A program made the translations under genes and the position numbers. This document shows positions 1 to 11,855 of a DNA stretch of 64,000 nt, piece by piece. The DNA comes from Massospora cicadina. Lineage: Eukaryota; Entomophthoromycota; Entomophthoromycetes; Entomophthorales; Entomophthoraceae. The notes under the pieces are model-generated. The model worked only from the letters and a program-made list of their open reading frames with translations. It was not told the origin of the DNA and ran no database searches. The stretch lies in contig JAKSZP010009575.1 of NCBI GenBank assembly GCA_022478985.1, positions 25,763 to 89,762 of the forward strand. The letters run 5' to 3'. Numbering within the stretch: position 1 is the stretch's first letter; every line of letters starts with the position of its first letter.

Positions 1-914
1 CATAATAGCATGAAGACTATTGTTTAAGTTGAGTGCTCTTAAAACCACGTTGAGTATAAGGTTCAATGCTAAACAGGTGCTTCTTCCTCTTAAAAATATC
101 TCTAGAATGAGTGGGAACTCTTATTTTATTCACGCTTAGCCAGCAGAGATCTGACAACAAACAAGATAACCTCATGGATATCTGATCCTTGCACTCTTAT
201 CCCAAAGAGTAAACTATACAACTAATATATAAACAATTAATTTTTATAAAATTAAGATATTCTTTATTCACTCAAAAAATCAAGGAATTTATAGGGGATC
301 CAGCGATCAACTGTTCTGTTGGTGCCTCACTGGGAATTGGCAGCTGTTGCCGGAGGATTACCCTCTAAAGTTTCACCCATAAGGATTCCTCATTCACCTA
401 GTTGGATTGCACCGCCAACTAGAGTCATGACATCTTCATGGTCAATTTTGGAAAGTGTCCCAACAATGTTTAATCAACCTCAGCGGAGTACCCTCTTTAG
501 GCTATCATTCTGCTTAGGTAATAGGATCTTTACCCATCAACTGAAATCTGCAAAACCTAAAAAGATAAACTGCAAGTTACCCTCAGAAGCATTGCCAATA
601 CTTCAGTACTACACATAGATTCTCAAGTTGATAGGTGACAATTCACAAGCAACTAATGATTAAAGTATCAATTATTATAATCAGCAATTGAAGTGTAAAA
701 CAAATACATTATCAGAAATTGTCCCCAACAAAACATTGCAATCCAGAAGATCAACACTAGCAGATTGGTAAAATTTTTTAGGGTTAATTCCCCAAACAAT
801 AGTTATCATTAAAGATGATAATTCCCACATCCACTGGAGGATATGATTCCCTATTGGGAAAACAGATATATGGAATTTTATGGCTGGGTAATATAGCATA
901 TCAAAATCTTAACA
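1..914 (-). repeat. Gypsy B 3' LTR, cut by the window edge
   Basis: This is the 3' LTR of minus-strand element B. Its sense strand begins TGTTAAGATTTTGATATG at 914, and the purine-rich tract expected before a 3' LTR lies at 915-921. It matches the second B LTR at 17403-18474 at roughly 90% by eye in the centre, for example over 380-600. It carries the TATAAATT box near 286-293, the TGGGTAA hairpin block near 515-540, and part of the U5 stem-loop at 3-22. The distal U5 end lies outside the window, so the target duplication cannot be read. Confidence 0.85.
3..22 (-). other. U5 stem-loop (B1 copy)
   Basis: On the + strand a stem AATAG, loop C-ATGAAG-A and stem CTATT are visible. This is one of about ten copies of a stem-loop that sits 40-150 nt from the 3' end of several different LTR families in the window. 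The loop ATGAAG (CTTCAT in the sense strand) is conserved while the stems vary. Confidence 0.5.
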
Positions 915-2035
915 GACCCCCCTTGACTAGATTATCTAGTGAAAGATAAGAAGATGGGGAAAGGATGCTGCCTTGGCCAGGGTCTTCATATTTCAAGATA
1001 ACTTCATTAGAGTGCAGCTCTATCATGCACAGAATGCTACTCATGCCAAACTTCAGCAACATGGCCCCTCTTCTTTGCTTCTTACTCACTGACACCTCAC
1101 TTGAGAGCAGTTCCTGAAGAATCATACTGTGCCATAACTTTGTTGAACTTCTCTGTCAAAAATTGATCAACCCTGTACAAACCCCAGGATGGGCTCCTAG
1201 TGGCTCCTTACTATTCAACCTGTATTAACCCCAGGACAGGTTCCAATGACTACTCATCATTCACAGGATCCTCTCAGTCAGCTTTTCTGAGTCCTGCACA
1301 AGCATCCAGGACTACTCATGGTGGAGCCAGCTTTAACCTGAGCTGGTCCTACTGATACTCTTCAAAAAAACTCTTCCTGGTGGATATAGTTTCACCTCAT
1401 CCTGATCCTACCAATACTCTTTCATTTGAGCACCTCAGGACTTCTTTCTGGTGTACTCAGTTGCAACCCAAGCTGGCCCTGTCAACCATCAGGACTCTTT
1501 CGTCATAATTTATCACTCCTCCTCCTCACTTGGTAGGTGGGAACACCACCAGATGCTTTTCTGTGGCAAAAATAAAAATCAATAACTTTTAATCATTTTT
1601 TTTCTTTTTTTATTCATTTTTTATCTTTTGGCATTATTTTTCTTTTTCTTTTTCTTATATTATTTGTATCACTTTAATAATTTGTTTTTGGCATTGTTTG
1701 CCAGCCCTAACATTTGGATCAATTCTGCCAATAGATCTTTAAATAAACCCCTACTCATATATATTTAGTAGTGTTAGTTCCATCCAATTACATCTGGATT
1801 CAATAATTTTTCTCATAATGTCTTGCCTCTCAAATTAATTTACTAAATTAAGATTGATCAACTTCATCCACCATCCCTAGATTATATTGACTTCTGTTTC
1901 AATCTCATCTAGCACCTTGAGGCTACTCACAGCAAACCCAGTTGCAACCTAAGCTGGTCCTGCCAACAACTTCATTATAAAAATTATCTAGCACAACAGG
2001 TTTCCTTGAAGTGTTAAATTGTTTTGCATCTAGAA
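915..2035 (-). mobile_element. 3' non-coding remnant of gypsy B and a fused fragment
   Basis: Sequence next to the B 3' LTR parallels the A 3' region at 3173-3900 (TTGACYAGATTATC start, CTACTCACTG block, trailing AT-rich run). The block near 1380-1500 recurs at 1900-1990 (GCAACC...AGCTGGTCCTGCCAAC), so two copies of the same 3'-UTR module are present. No gag or pol is left between them. Most of the B pol region is therefore missing here, either by deletion or by recombination. There is no credible protein-coding ORF; the two minus ORFs at 681-1125 lie in LTR or UTR sequence. Confidence 0.6.
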
Positions 2036-2084
2036 TGTAAGGTGTTAGAACTTGTAACTGGTAGTGACTTAATTGAGCACCAAT
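2036..2084 (-). other. Primer-site leader fragment next to LTR A1
   Basis: Read on the minus strand, ATTGGTGCTCAATTAAG directly follows the LTR end at 2085. It matches the leader of element A at 9206-9250 (shared ACTTGTAACTGGTAGTGAC-like block) and the E leader at 54509 onward. A primer-binding leader on this side and a polypurine side at 3173 means the LTR at 2085-3172 has internal sequence on both flanks. Confidence 0.6.
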
Positions 2085-3172
2085 TGTTAAATGTTTGGAA
2101 TTTGTTTCCTCTTTCTAGATTAAAACTTCCTTCAGCACCCCTTGTTCAACTGCACAGGTTTCTTATATGTGCTTTGTTTGACTTGTTGATAGTAGATTAT
2201 AAGGGCAGTAGTAGCATGAAGACTAATACTCTAGTTGAGCTTCTGATAGCCAAAATAGTTATTAGGGCTAACGCCAACCTGGCGCTTGTCCTTACTCTTG
2301 AATTTACTGGAATTGTAGGGAATCCTTCCCTATTTCATCTGGTAGAACTTATTTTAAGATAAGGTTCAGAGGTTCTTCTTCCTTCTCATCATGCAGAGTC
2401 CGCGGAGATCAACAATAACATAAACAAAAGATATTCTTGTCATTCCAACTCTAATCACAAAAGTAAACATTATAAATTATATAAATTCACTGACAAATGT
2501 TTATTTCAATAAGATCTGTTTTATTATAAAAAACCAATAATAATTTATAGGTGAATTCAGCGCACAACCTTTGGTTGGCACCCTAATTGGGAATGGCAGC
2601 TGTCGCCAATGTTTTAACCTTCCAGGGTTATTAAATTAACGATCTTCCTTATCAAATTAATTGGGTTCTCTCCTCTAATCAATGAGACCTCTTCTGAGCT
2701 GAAAAGAAGAACAGTCACAACGTCCTTGCTCAAATCCCATTGAATTAGCCTTATTTGGTAACAACCCGCATAGGTAATGGGTCTCTTACCCATAAACAGA
2801 AGTTTGCAATTAAGAAAAGGTTAACTTGAAAGTTGCAGTATCACAGGCGGCATTATTCACCAGCAACTAATAAACCCTTAGTTGATTGGCATTTAAACCT
2901 GATCAACTCTTACAATTCAATTAGGTTATCAATATTGAAATTAACTCCCTAATCACTTGTTTATTCTCGGGGATGATCCCTAACAAAACACTCATCAATC
3001 CAGCAGATATTAACTTGGTGGATCAATAAATACTTGCTGAGAATATCTCTATAGACAATAGTAATCATATATACAATTGATACCTCAAACATCCACTTGT
3101 GGGATGAATCCCCTAGTGAACAATCAGACAAATAATCAATGAAGCTGGTAAAATGGGCAAATTATCCCAACA
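2085..3172 (-). repeat. Gypsy A LTR (left copy)
   Basis: This 1,088-bp LTR reads TGTTGGGATAATTTGCCC on the minus strand from 3172 and ends in TTTAACA at 2085. The sense-strand tract before it (ending ATTGAGGG) is the expected polypurine end of A. It contains the TATAAATT box (2543-2550), the TGGGTAA hairpin block (about 2775-2800) and the U5 stem-loop (2207-2230). Compared with the right A LTR, the middle (about 2630-2970) is nearly identical while both ends are much more diverged. Confidence 0.88.
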
Positions 3173-3839
3173 CCCTCAATTGACCAGATTATCCAGCAAT
3201 GAAGATTTTCTGGGAGCATACACCGCTTCAATCCTGACTGAGTCTGCCAGAATGGTTAAAAATTTAAAGGTCTCTTGGTCCATCTCCACTCCTTGCTTGA
3301 TGCATCTTTGATTAGTTCTTCTTCTTTGTGCAGTTCTTTTCTGTGTCCTACTCACTGCCACCTCTGTAGAGCGCAGTTCCCATGGCCACCTGCTGTGCCA
3401 GCCTAGTTTGGGTGTTCTTTCTGATAAAAGGTCTGTAAAGTTTGTTTCCCCCAGGTTGTATTATATGACACCTTATCACTTAAAGGATCTTCTCAGGAAG
3501 CTTCCCCAATTCCTTGTTTCCTGTAACCTCCCAGGCTGGGCCTCATTTCTTTAGGGTCTACTCTAGAAAAATTAGTTTCAACCTGTCCTGATTCTATTGA
3601 TATTTTTTCTTCTTTCAGCGCCTTAGGACTACTCATGATGGACACAGTCTCAACTGAAGTTAGTCCTACCAACAACATAAGGGCACATTACCAGATGCTT
3701 TATGATAAAAAATAAAATTGATATAATATATATATATATATGCATTTTCATCTTCTAATCTATTTTTTCTTCATGATTTTTATCTTATATCAATTTTTGT
3801 ATTTTTTTCCTTATGTTGTTTTTTTTGCAATGAGACTTA

Positions 3840-3990
3840 ACCTATAATTAAGTTTAGAGGTCCATCAAATTCGCTTCTCCTACTTTGGTTTAGCAGTTCA
3901 TTATTTACTTAACCAATTATTGTGGTTCAGAGGTCTATTTATAATACTTAACCACTTATCATGGTTCAGCAGCCCCCACCTGGGACTTAA
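3840..3990 (-). other. AACCA/TGGTT hairpin array in the 3' region of A
   Basis: Two short hairpins AACCA-7 nt-TGGTT lie at 3911-3927 and 3950-3966, embedded in repeated phrases of the type GGTTCAGAGGTC and CTTAACC. The same arrangement follows integrase in elements I (40451-40504) and E (59781-59898). The preserved 7-nt loop with different loop sequences suggests RNA structure rather than coding. The function is unknown. Confidence 0.5.
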
Positions 3991-4079
3991 CTGACACTAG
4001 GACTTGACCTATTTTTTCTAGTTCTTTGGTACTTCAGTAACATTGCACTTATTCCTCCCCTAGATCCTATACTTAAGAT

Positions 4080-5270
4080 ACTTTGTATGGACCCAGTTCA
4101 CTACATAACCATCCACAATGTTCTTAACTGTGTAGGCATCAGTTGTCAACTTGGTGATAAATACAGACCCAACCACAAAGCATCCAGTTTATATCTTTAT
4201 CTAAAATTCATGGGTGACGCAATAGGCTACCCTATCCCCTATATGGTACTACTGTATTGCTGGTCAGTTCTTGTTGTCCGTCAACTTCACTTTGATCCTT
4301 TTCTTTAAGGTGACATTGAACTCCTGCAATTGCAGTTTGATCATAATACTAGTCAGTCAGTTCAGGTATTAATCAGTACTCATCCCAGCTGCTGACTCTA
4401 TGACAGAATACAAAATCAGTGGTAAGGCTGCCCTCTGTCCATAAAATAATTAAAACGGCGTTTTTATTGTCACCATATGATAACTTATGTTATAGGCAAA
4501 AAATCAACTTGGGTAATTTCCTCAAGCGGAACTTTTCCCATGACCAATATTCTTAGCATCACAGCTAGCGTTTCATTTACTCATTCCATCATTCCACTCA
4601 TTTTTTGCCTATATGGAGCTGATACCACTCCTCAGATCCTCATCAATTTTATTAAGCCTCAGAATTACATAGGAGGGTACAGTTGGTTCCATTGTCACTC
4701 AAGATAACTTGAGGGCATCCATGCTGGTATATCATTTGATTTAAAATGAAATCTAATGTGCTCACAGCATCCACTTTGCTCAATACTTGGTTTCAAACCA
4801 TCTAATTAGATGGTCTATTGCCACTACAATGTATTTTGTGCCTCCTATAATGATAATCAGGGGTTCCATCACGTTTATTAAAATATGTGCCATGCAAATA
4901 CAGGGTTTACTAGCCTGTATCCTGTTATATTCTTACAGGGATTGTGGAGTTGGTATTCCATACAACAGGACGGTAGTTGGTGACATCATAGTTAATTGAT
5001 TCCCAGTACTATTGAAGATAGTCCATAGTTTTCCTTAGGCCATCGTAGCTGACAACTTTGTGTCCAGCTTGGATTATTTCCACTCGTTCTGACAGCTTTG
5101 GGTAAAAGTTTTTTTCAATTGTTTTGAATATTTGTCCATTTTTCATCTCATTGTTTTCCATCACTTTTCTCAGCACACCTTGAATTTTGTAGGGTTTGTC
5201 CCCAACTTTGCCTCCAATTATTCTTTGAAATAATTTGTACACTTTATGATAGACAGTTTGGACTGCATGT
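4080..5270 (-). pseudogene. Gypsy A integrase remnant
   Basis: Integrase inserts the element cDNA into chromosomes. Minus-strand reading from about 5270 gives a segment near 5009-5242 (KLSERVEIIQAGHKVVSYDG) matching the integrase N-terminal region of element I. A degraded catalytic core follows, with [13 protein letters not shown] and a preserved VILSDNGTN motif around 4660-4730. The segment near 4087-4308 lies in the C-terminal part. Stops in every frame show it is dead. It matches the plus-strand integrase of element I at 39290-40340. Confidence 0.7.
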
Positions 5271-5660
5271 AATCTTGATAATCCAGCAGCGTTTTGATGA
5301 GCTGCTCAGGCCTGGTGTAGTATCTCAAAATTGTATGCTTGTAATTTTAAAACCATCAGTCCAGTCTCCCCTTTGGCTTCTTCAGGTTATGGAGCCAGCG
5401 TAAAGATGAGTGATCCGTTACCACTTTGAAGTGTGTTCCATAATTTACACTTAGAATTGCTTGCATGCATAGATCATTGCGAGGAATTCATTCACCATCA
5501 AGGTATAATTTATCTCTTCTGGCGCTAGTGTTTGACTCACATAGACCACTGTTTATTCTTCCCCATCTTCATCTGCTTGACCTAAAATGGCACGATTGCC
5601 ATCAGTGTAGCATTAGATTGGATGATGATTCTGATCAAAATCTGGTTACTTTAAGACAGG
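5270..5660 (-). pseudogene. Gypsy A RNase H remnant
   Basis: The minus-strand translation shows RNase H landmarks of Ty3/gypsy pol: TDGN...ILGQ near 5600, then YVSQTLAPEEINYT and NEFLAMIYACKQF near 5450-5540, then a broken TSKWRITH-like stretch. RNase H degrades the RNA strand of the RNA-DNA hybrid during reverse transcription. It follows RT directly, as expected. It is interrupted by at least two stops. Confidence 0.7.
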
Positions 5661-5749
5661 ACTGGTCATCAAATATTGACGTGATTAATTGATCACCTCT
5701 TGGCTTCTTTGTTTCACACAAATCATTTTTTCAAATCCTCTATTAAGTA

Positions 5750-6570
5750 AAATAAAGGCTCTGCAATCTTTGCAAAATCCTTTATAAATTTGCAATAGTA
5801 GCTGACCATCACAAGAAATATGTAAATATCCCAAACACCCTTTGGGATTGACATCTATTCATTTGCCATAATCTTCTGCTGCTGGTGTTCCAGTTCGCTT
5901 TTGTTTATAAAAAAACCTCAATTACTCAAGCTTCTTTTTAAAGAAATGTCATTTCTTCAGCTTATTCAAGTTTTCCATCACCAGCCACTTAGACACTTCT
6001 TATAATTGCTCCAAATTGTCCTTGAAGATACTGTTAAATACATGATACTATCTAGATATATTAAAACGGGATAGCTTCAGATCACTAATGATAGAGTCCA
6101 TTGCTCTCTGGAATATGGTTGGTGCGTTACACAATCCCTGGGCATTTGAGTAGTCTGGTAAAGTCCTTATGCAGTAGTAATCGCACATTTTTCTTGGTCC
6201 TCCTTTGGCAGTTTGATTTTCTAATACCCCAAAATTAAGTCCATCGCCAAAAAGTATTTGGCGTTACTTAGGCTATTGAGCGCATCATCAATTCTCACAA
6301 GTAGATAAGAATTTTCCTTAGTGATTTTATTCAATTAGCAATAATTATCACTATTAAATTTGATCTGTCCTTCTTTTTCACTATGTGGATTAGACTCACC
6401 CATGGACTTGGTGATGGAATGAGAAGCCCATGCTCAACTAGCTTGCTGATTTCTTTGCTGACCACAGCTTCAGCAGCTCTAGACCTTCGTACAGGTCTCA
6501 TCTTTATCAGCAAATATTCTCCAGCGTTGACTTTATGTTTCACATTCTTTGTGCATCCCAAGTTGTGATC
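5750..6570 (-). pseudogene. Gypsy A reverse transcriptase remnant
   Basis: The open segment 6331-6561 encodes the RT entry region (VVSKEISKLVEHGLLIPSPSPWVS...VKKKDRS), the standard Ty3/gypsy primer-grip lead-in. Downstream frames give RIDDALNSL, FLAMDLILGY and a MPRDCVTHQP version of the usual MPQGLCNAP block. The catalytic YLDD box is degraded to YLDS near 6050. Frameshifts and stops separate these blocks. Confidence 0.78.
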
Positions 6571-6989
6571 ATTTTGGGTGAATATCTCATCATAATTCTC
6601 AAATAATCATAGCACATCTTGCTGAAGTTTGGATAAATCGGACAGCTGCTCTCAATCCAATAGAACGTTGACACATTTGGCAGTTTCTACCAGAGATACC
6701 ATTTCAGTTGCATTCTAATATCATGTAATTTGCTAATCTCTGCCATCAGAAAAGAATACAGAAATGCAACGACTTGATATTTCGCTATCTTCATTGATTT
6801 CTTTTCCAGATTAGCCAGAAGCACCTTTATTTCTCCATGTCCTGGCATAATTGTTATATGGGCTATTCATGGTTCAATCCTTGATTTCTACATGGGCTAA
6901 CGACTTCTCCATATAGTTGCTCCTAGATTAAACATTAATCCGGTGTTAACAATTATCTGCCACCATAGTGGTATAGTATGCATCATTTT

Positions 6990-7345
6990 CATTCTCAATG
7001 GTATCTAGCTATTTTTAGGATCTCCTTTGACATTTCTTTCCATCTTTGCCCAACAGACTTGTACTGGATAGGAATGATGCCATTATTGTAAATCAAATTT
7101 ACAAAAATGTTCTTCTTGGTCAGCGACTGTTCTCCTTCACGCGGATATACCAAGGGCAAGGTCTGCCTAATAATTATCAAGGTGTAGTCCTTAAAATTAC
7201 ATTTCACTACATATTTACTCAGGAACTCCGTCCCAAAGAGTATATTACAATTCTGGGTAGCCAACATGATGGTGGAAGATGATACCACAGGTGAACCAAA
7301 CTGGAGTGGTAGCACACTGTAAGGTCCACAGGATATTTTCATATC
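6990..7345 (-). pseudogene. Gypsy A protease region remnant
   Basis: The open frame at 6995-7342 (115 aa) contains CNILFGTEFLSKYVVKCNFKDYTLII. This matches the C-terminal part of the gypsy aspartic protease (the YDILIG.EFLRKY type), also seen at 56520-56580 in element E. The catalytic DTGS site would lie upstream near 7500 and is not readable. Its place between the gag zinc knuckle and RT supports the call. Confidence 0.6.
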
Positions 7346-7984
7346 TGGTCTAGCTGTTCTATATAACTTCTAGTGTTCTAGATCCGGTGAAAACATCATT
7401 TGTTTTACCAATTTGGTCAAAATGATGTTGATGGGTTCCTCACTTTATATGATTGCCCTCGCTCTCACCTGGTTACCTATGCTATCCAATAGGTACACTC
7501 ATAATATAGCAATGGGATATTTACTGAGTGAATGGCGGTGTTATTTGCAAATTGAGAGAATGAATTAGTTGTGCATATAGATCAGGGTAATTCATTGATT
7601 GCACTAATTGGTATATACATTTGCCTCATCCAAACTCGTCTTAAGTATTTTCTCTTGGTTCTCAGTGATTTAATCTTGTCCCTATATGATAATCATAAAG
7701 TTTAGCCACCTCCTTACCAATTTCAGGATTTATTCACTTCGTTTTGGCTTGAGTAATGGCGTTCGCGTCCATGTTAACAACCTAATATAGTGGGTCAGTT
7801 GTTGCATCATCTACAAAGAGATTATAAATGTATATATTTTCATTCATAATATCTGGAGGAACAGCTTTAATTGTGGTGCCAAATTGTTCCTTATCTAGAA
7901 GGTGGTACCTTTTTTCAACTCATAATTGATTTCCTTCTCCTTCACCTGGATTAAGGTGATCTTATCCTTGGATTTCTTACTCCA

Positions 7985-9163
7985 ACATTGGACATCTACA
8001 TGTCCAGGTTTACTACACTGGTTGCAGCGGATCTGCGTCTTGTCCTCTCATTTCTGTACTTCAGGTTTATTCGCCATCACAACTTAATTTGGTTTCTCCT
8101 TATTTTTCTCAGAGAATTTTACAGTATTTTTGGCTCAAGTCTGGATCACTTTGAATGCTCGGTTTGGGGCTTCAAAAGTAGCTCCCAACATCTTCAAATG
8201 ATCCACCATTTGAAATGTGAACATTTGCATCACTAACGCTGAAGCCATTGTTCAGTAAAAATCATGATAGGGCCTAACGCCGCTTGCATCATGATTCAGG
8301 CATCAAAATCTGTTAGCAATTTTGTACTGGCCAGGATATGTGATTTTGGTAGAAATGGCCTACAAAAGCTACTAGGGTTTTGTCTTTTGGAATTGAATCT
8401 CCATAAATTTCTGCTTGCAGTTAGACATCCATATAGGGCTTCCAAATTCTAGCATAATGGCTTCCTGGCCTCATTGTAAAACCAATTGTCCCCATTTAGG
8501 AGGGATAACACCAGATTCTGACAATTGGCGTTCAGGCAGTTCATGAAGGTCAATGACTTTTAATCAGTCACTGAAACTGAAAATTGTCATCTTGAATAAT
8601 TGAAAAACGCAGGGGCTTTATACCAATGGAACGTGGGTAATATTGGTGTACCTTGATGTCCATCCATGACTCCTCTTTCAGGTGAATCCTGCCCAACGAC
8701 TCTATTGAACATGGGAGTAACTTTGGGGGTCATCTCCCAAATTGCTCCAAATGAACCAGACATTTCCGGGTGGATTATTCTTCCCAACTGGATTTCCAGA
8801 AGTTTTGTTGTTAGCTTCATCCGCCTCCATTTGTTCACAATCGCATTTATGGTTCTCCAGTTCTTATATGCATATCAATTATCATGCTATATCTAATAAT
8901 CTGGCATATAAGTTCTCAATCTGCTTCTCACTCAGCCTTCTGAAACAATACTTCTTTGATTAGTTCATCCCCCTTGCGTTTCAAGGAGTTGACTTTTCCA
9001 CAGAGGTCATTGTAATTTTTCCCACTTGTTTGACTTCTTCCTCAGCCTTTGTCACCTGTTCTTCTAATGCAGTGAAGTTGGACTGAGACGCCAGGTTGTG
9101 TGCGTTCTTGTTGACGGTCTTTACTTCCATCCAAAGCTTGCATAGTTCATTCTTATAAGACAT
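7985..9163 (-). pseudogene. Gypsy A gag remnant with CCHC knuckle
   Basis: Gag forms the particle that packages element RNA. The frame starts at 9163 (MSYKNELCKLWMEVKTVNKN) with a probable coiled-coil (ALEEQVTKAEEEVKQ). A second open part (8587-8838) ends in LPTFHWYKAPAFF, a phrase also found in E gag near 55130. The nucleocapsid motif CNQCSKPGHVDVQC is readable in one minus frame near 8000-8045. Several frame breaks lie between 8460 and 8000. Confidence 0.75.
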
Positions 9164-9250
9164 GTTTGATACGATCTTCCTATTAAATTCAGCTAACTCA
9201 ACTACCCCCTGTAGTAAGCATTAGTTAAAACTTGTAGCTGATAGTGACTT

Positions 9251-9268
9251 TGTTGAGAACCAATTGTT
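9251..9268. repeat. LINE target-site duplication, left copy
   Basis: The 18-mer TGTTGAGAACCAATTGTT is repeated exactly at 14549-14566. It spans the junction between the A leader (primer site) and the first bases of the A LTR, which fixes both ends of the LINE. Confidence 0.92.
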
Positions 9269-9333
9269 TAAATTTAAATTTTAAATTTATTGTGGGGAAA
9301 GCTGACCATGGGATGGACACTTCCGAATATGAC

Positions 9334-10061
9334 TCAGATGAGACAAAACTTAGTACCAGGGGAGGCACCCCAGAGAAGCAATGCTATCTCTTGTTGCCAG
9401 CGGGAACGCCACTTATGGGAAGGGGAGGGAACGTGTGTAGGGGGCGTAGCCACTATTGAGCACGTGTGGAGGAAGGGGTCTGATTTGATGAACCAGACTG
9501 GGAACCAGGAGGAGACCAGCTGCCGGCGACGTGGTGGGAGATATCCAAACATCCACGCTTGAAAGTGATCCACCAAATGAGACCGGAATCTGTGGACAGC
9601 TTCAGGGAGGGTGGGGATGGATCCGGCGATGGCATCCAAGACAATCGTGTGGATAGTCCACATGGCGATTGCAACCACCAGAGCACGAAGGGAGGGTGGG
9701 AGGGGGAGGCCATTGATGAAGCAAACATATATCTTGACAGACTGAAGGGATGTGTTTGATCCTGGCCTAGCAGACGTTGGACTTCGCGCCATATTACTTT
9801 AGAGGTGGGGCACTTCTCCAGGCGGTGGAACAGCGTTCCATATTGGCCACACACGACGCAGGATGAGTGTAAAGCGTTAGAGTGCTCAGCTGTACGATAC
9901 ATCCGCCTCAGGCAGCGCCACACATGGGAGCGGACTTGAGGCTGCAACAGAGGATGGTGTGCGTATTTCCAGATAGTCTTTTGGGTCTCAGTGGAATAAG
10001 GGATGTCCATCATGTCCAGGTAGTCCACCCTGGATAGGACTTGGGGTCGAATGGGGATCAC
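9334..10061 (-). pseudogene. LINE ORF2 C-terminal zinc-finger (zf-RVT) region
   Basis: The minus frame at 9453-10061 shows VRSHVWRCLRRMYRTAEH then SSCVVCGQYGTLFHRLEKCP. This is the C-X2-C-X(n)-H-X(4-5)-C zinc-binding region placed after the RT in plant- and fungal-type L1 elements (zf-RVT family). An overlapping frame (9334-9792) continues the C-terminus after a frameshift. The region is thought to bind nucleic acid, but the exact role is not settled. Confidence 0.75.
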
Positions 10062-10079
10062 GCCATCATGGATGGGTAG

Positions 10080-11720
10080 CCCCTGTACCTCTTGTGTGAA
10101 CTGAGGAGAGGGGCGGCCTCTTCAGGTTGTATGTCCACTAATACGAATTCTCCACTCTGCGCTTCGCATGGAGAGTAGGATTCGTTTGTAGTGGGTTTTG
10201 GTCCCGTGAAGACCTGTGGCCAATGTGTGTGATGCGAGGCATTTCATCAGGGAGTGGGGTTTTGATGGATTGTTGAGGCCCAAGGCTTGGGAGAAGTTGG
10301 AGTGGGCCGCGCGGGACCAGTGTTGGGATGGGAGTGTAGGAGCAGTGACGGCCGCAATTCAGGTGCCCAGGATCTTGGCGGCATGGGCTTTGAAGTCAAG
10401 TAGGCCCATGCCACCATGATGATGAGGGCCAAACATGACCTCTAGCCGTACTGGTGGAGGGCGGCCTGACCAAAGCCAACCTTGTAGCAAAGCATACAGG
10501 GATTTGAAGAAGCTTGGGGTGAAGGGGATGGCGTGGGCTCCAAACCAGACTTTGGATAGGAGCATAGAGTTGGCTAGAACAACCCTGCCAGTGAGGGTAG
10601 TAGGGTGGGCTCTGAGAGAGGCGATTCGCTTTGTCACGTTGTCCAGTATATGGCACTCCATTACTGCTGACGCGTATCCACCTGCCTCCAACCACACGCC
10701 CAGATGGCGTACCGGTCCTATGGTAGGTCATGGCACAAAGGGGAGCACCAGTGGAGCGGTGTATTTTGAGTTAGTAAGGCGTGGATGTGGGCGAGCAGAT
10801 GGGCCGGGTTGGGAACTACTTGCTGGGGCCCAGCAGTTCTGAAACTGACTAAGGAGGATGATTTCAGTTTTGGAGGCGTTCAGTGCCGCGTTGCTTACCC
10901 AGGAATATTCCTGGATGAGGGCTTCAAGCGCGCGTGCATCTTTGTTATTAGACACCCCCACCACGCAATCATCTGCAAATGCCATCATCTTGACTGGGGT
11001 TTGGCCTGGCACATGGACCCCAGTGAGTTGGGCATTCACAATTCGCAGTAGTGGGTCAAGGCTGAAGTTGTATAAGAGTGGGCTCAGGGGGTCCCCTTAT
11101 CACAGGCCCCTTTGAGGATGGACTACTTCCGTTAGGAAACCTGGGCCGCGCACTGCCATTGTTGCAGATTCCATGAGCAGCATCACCCAGTTAATGAAGC
11201 AGGGAGGTAGGCGGAATTGTTGGAGGCAGGCCCTAAGGTATTCCCAGTTTACTCTATCATAGGCCTTTTGTTGGTCCAAGAATACAAGTGCCCCAGAGGC
11301 TGTGGACTGACACACATTAGCCACAGAGTGCACGTTATCCCAAATTGACCTTCTGGGGATGAAACTGAATTGTTCTGGAGAGATGGTGGCAGATGCTACA
11401 GTCCCTAAACGGTTAGCCATGATTTTTGTTAAAATTTTGGTGTCTGTGTTTGTTAGAGAAATGGGGCGCCAGTTGGCTAAGTCTAGCCTATCCCCTTCTT
11501 GAAGAGTGTGACCGTAAAGGCCTCATGTCCTCCTGGTAGGAGGCGCGTTTCCAACAGGCTTTGGTTGAGTGAGGCTAGCAGCAATGGGGATATATATTTA
11601 AAATATTTTTTGTAGAACTCATATGGAATGCCATCTGGGCCTGGGCATTTTTGGTTTGGCGCACCGCGAATGGTAGTCCATAATTCATTTGGAGTAACTA
11701 AATTCATTATTTCCGGGTAT
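10080..11720 (-). pseudogene. LINE ORF2 reverse transcriptase domain
   Basis: Minus frames in order show NQKCPGPDGIPYEFYKKYF (11483-11707), PEQFSFIPRRSIWDN and LVFLDQQKAYDRVNW (11100-11420), then MMAFADDCVVGV with the catalytic FADD box (10728-11039). After that comes a thumb-like segment with LTGRVVLANSMLLSKVWFGAHAIPF (10359-10697). This is the full RT motif series of non-LTR elements, which prime cDNA synthesis on nicked target DNA. Single frameshifts separate the segments and the catalytic aspartates remain. Confidence 0.9.
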
Positions 11721-11855
11721 CAGAAAATGGTGCGGATATGAGCTCTGTCAAGAAATTCTGCCATTTTGGCCAGCTGAATTGGTTCGGCTCAGTATAGCTC
11801 GGAGTAATATATTTGCATTTTGATTGCCACTTCAGCCAGTGTGTCCACAATAGAA

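Noticed and set aside
319..618. 99-codon plus ORF at the left edge
   Set aside because: It lies wholly inside the B LTR, antisense to the element. The equivalent frame in the B2 LTR (17883-18110) is shorter and diverged. It is a shadow of conserved LTR sequence.
2024..2362. 112-codon plus ORF
   Set aside because: It spans the leader/LTR A1 junction and has no homologue in LTR A2, so it is chance open sequence.
10435..10842. 135-codon plus ORF in the LINE
   Set aside because: It is a shadow of the GC-rich RT-coding minus strand.
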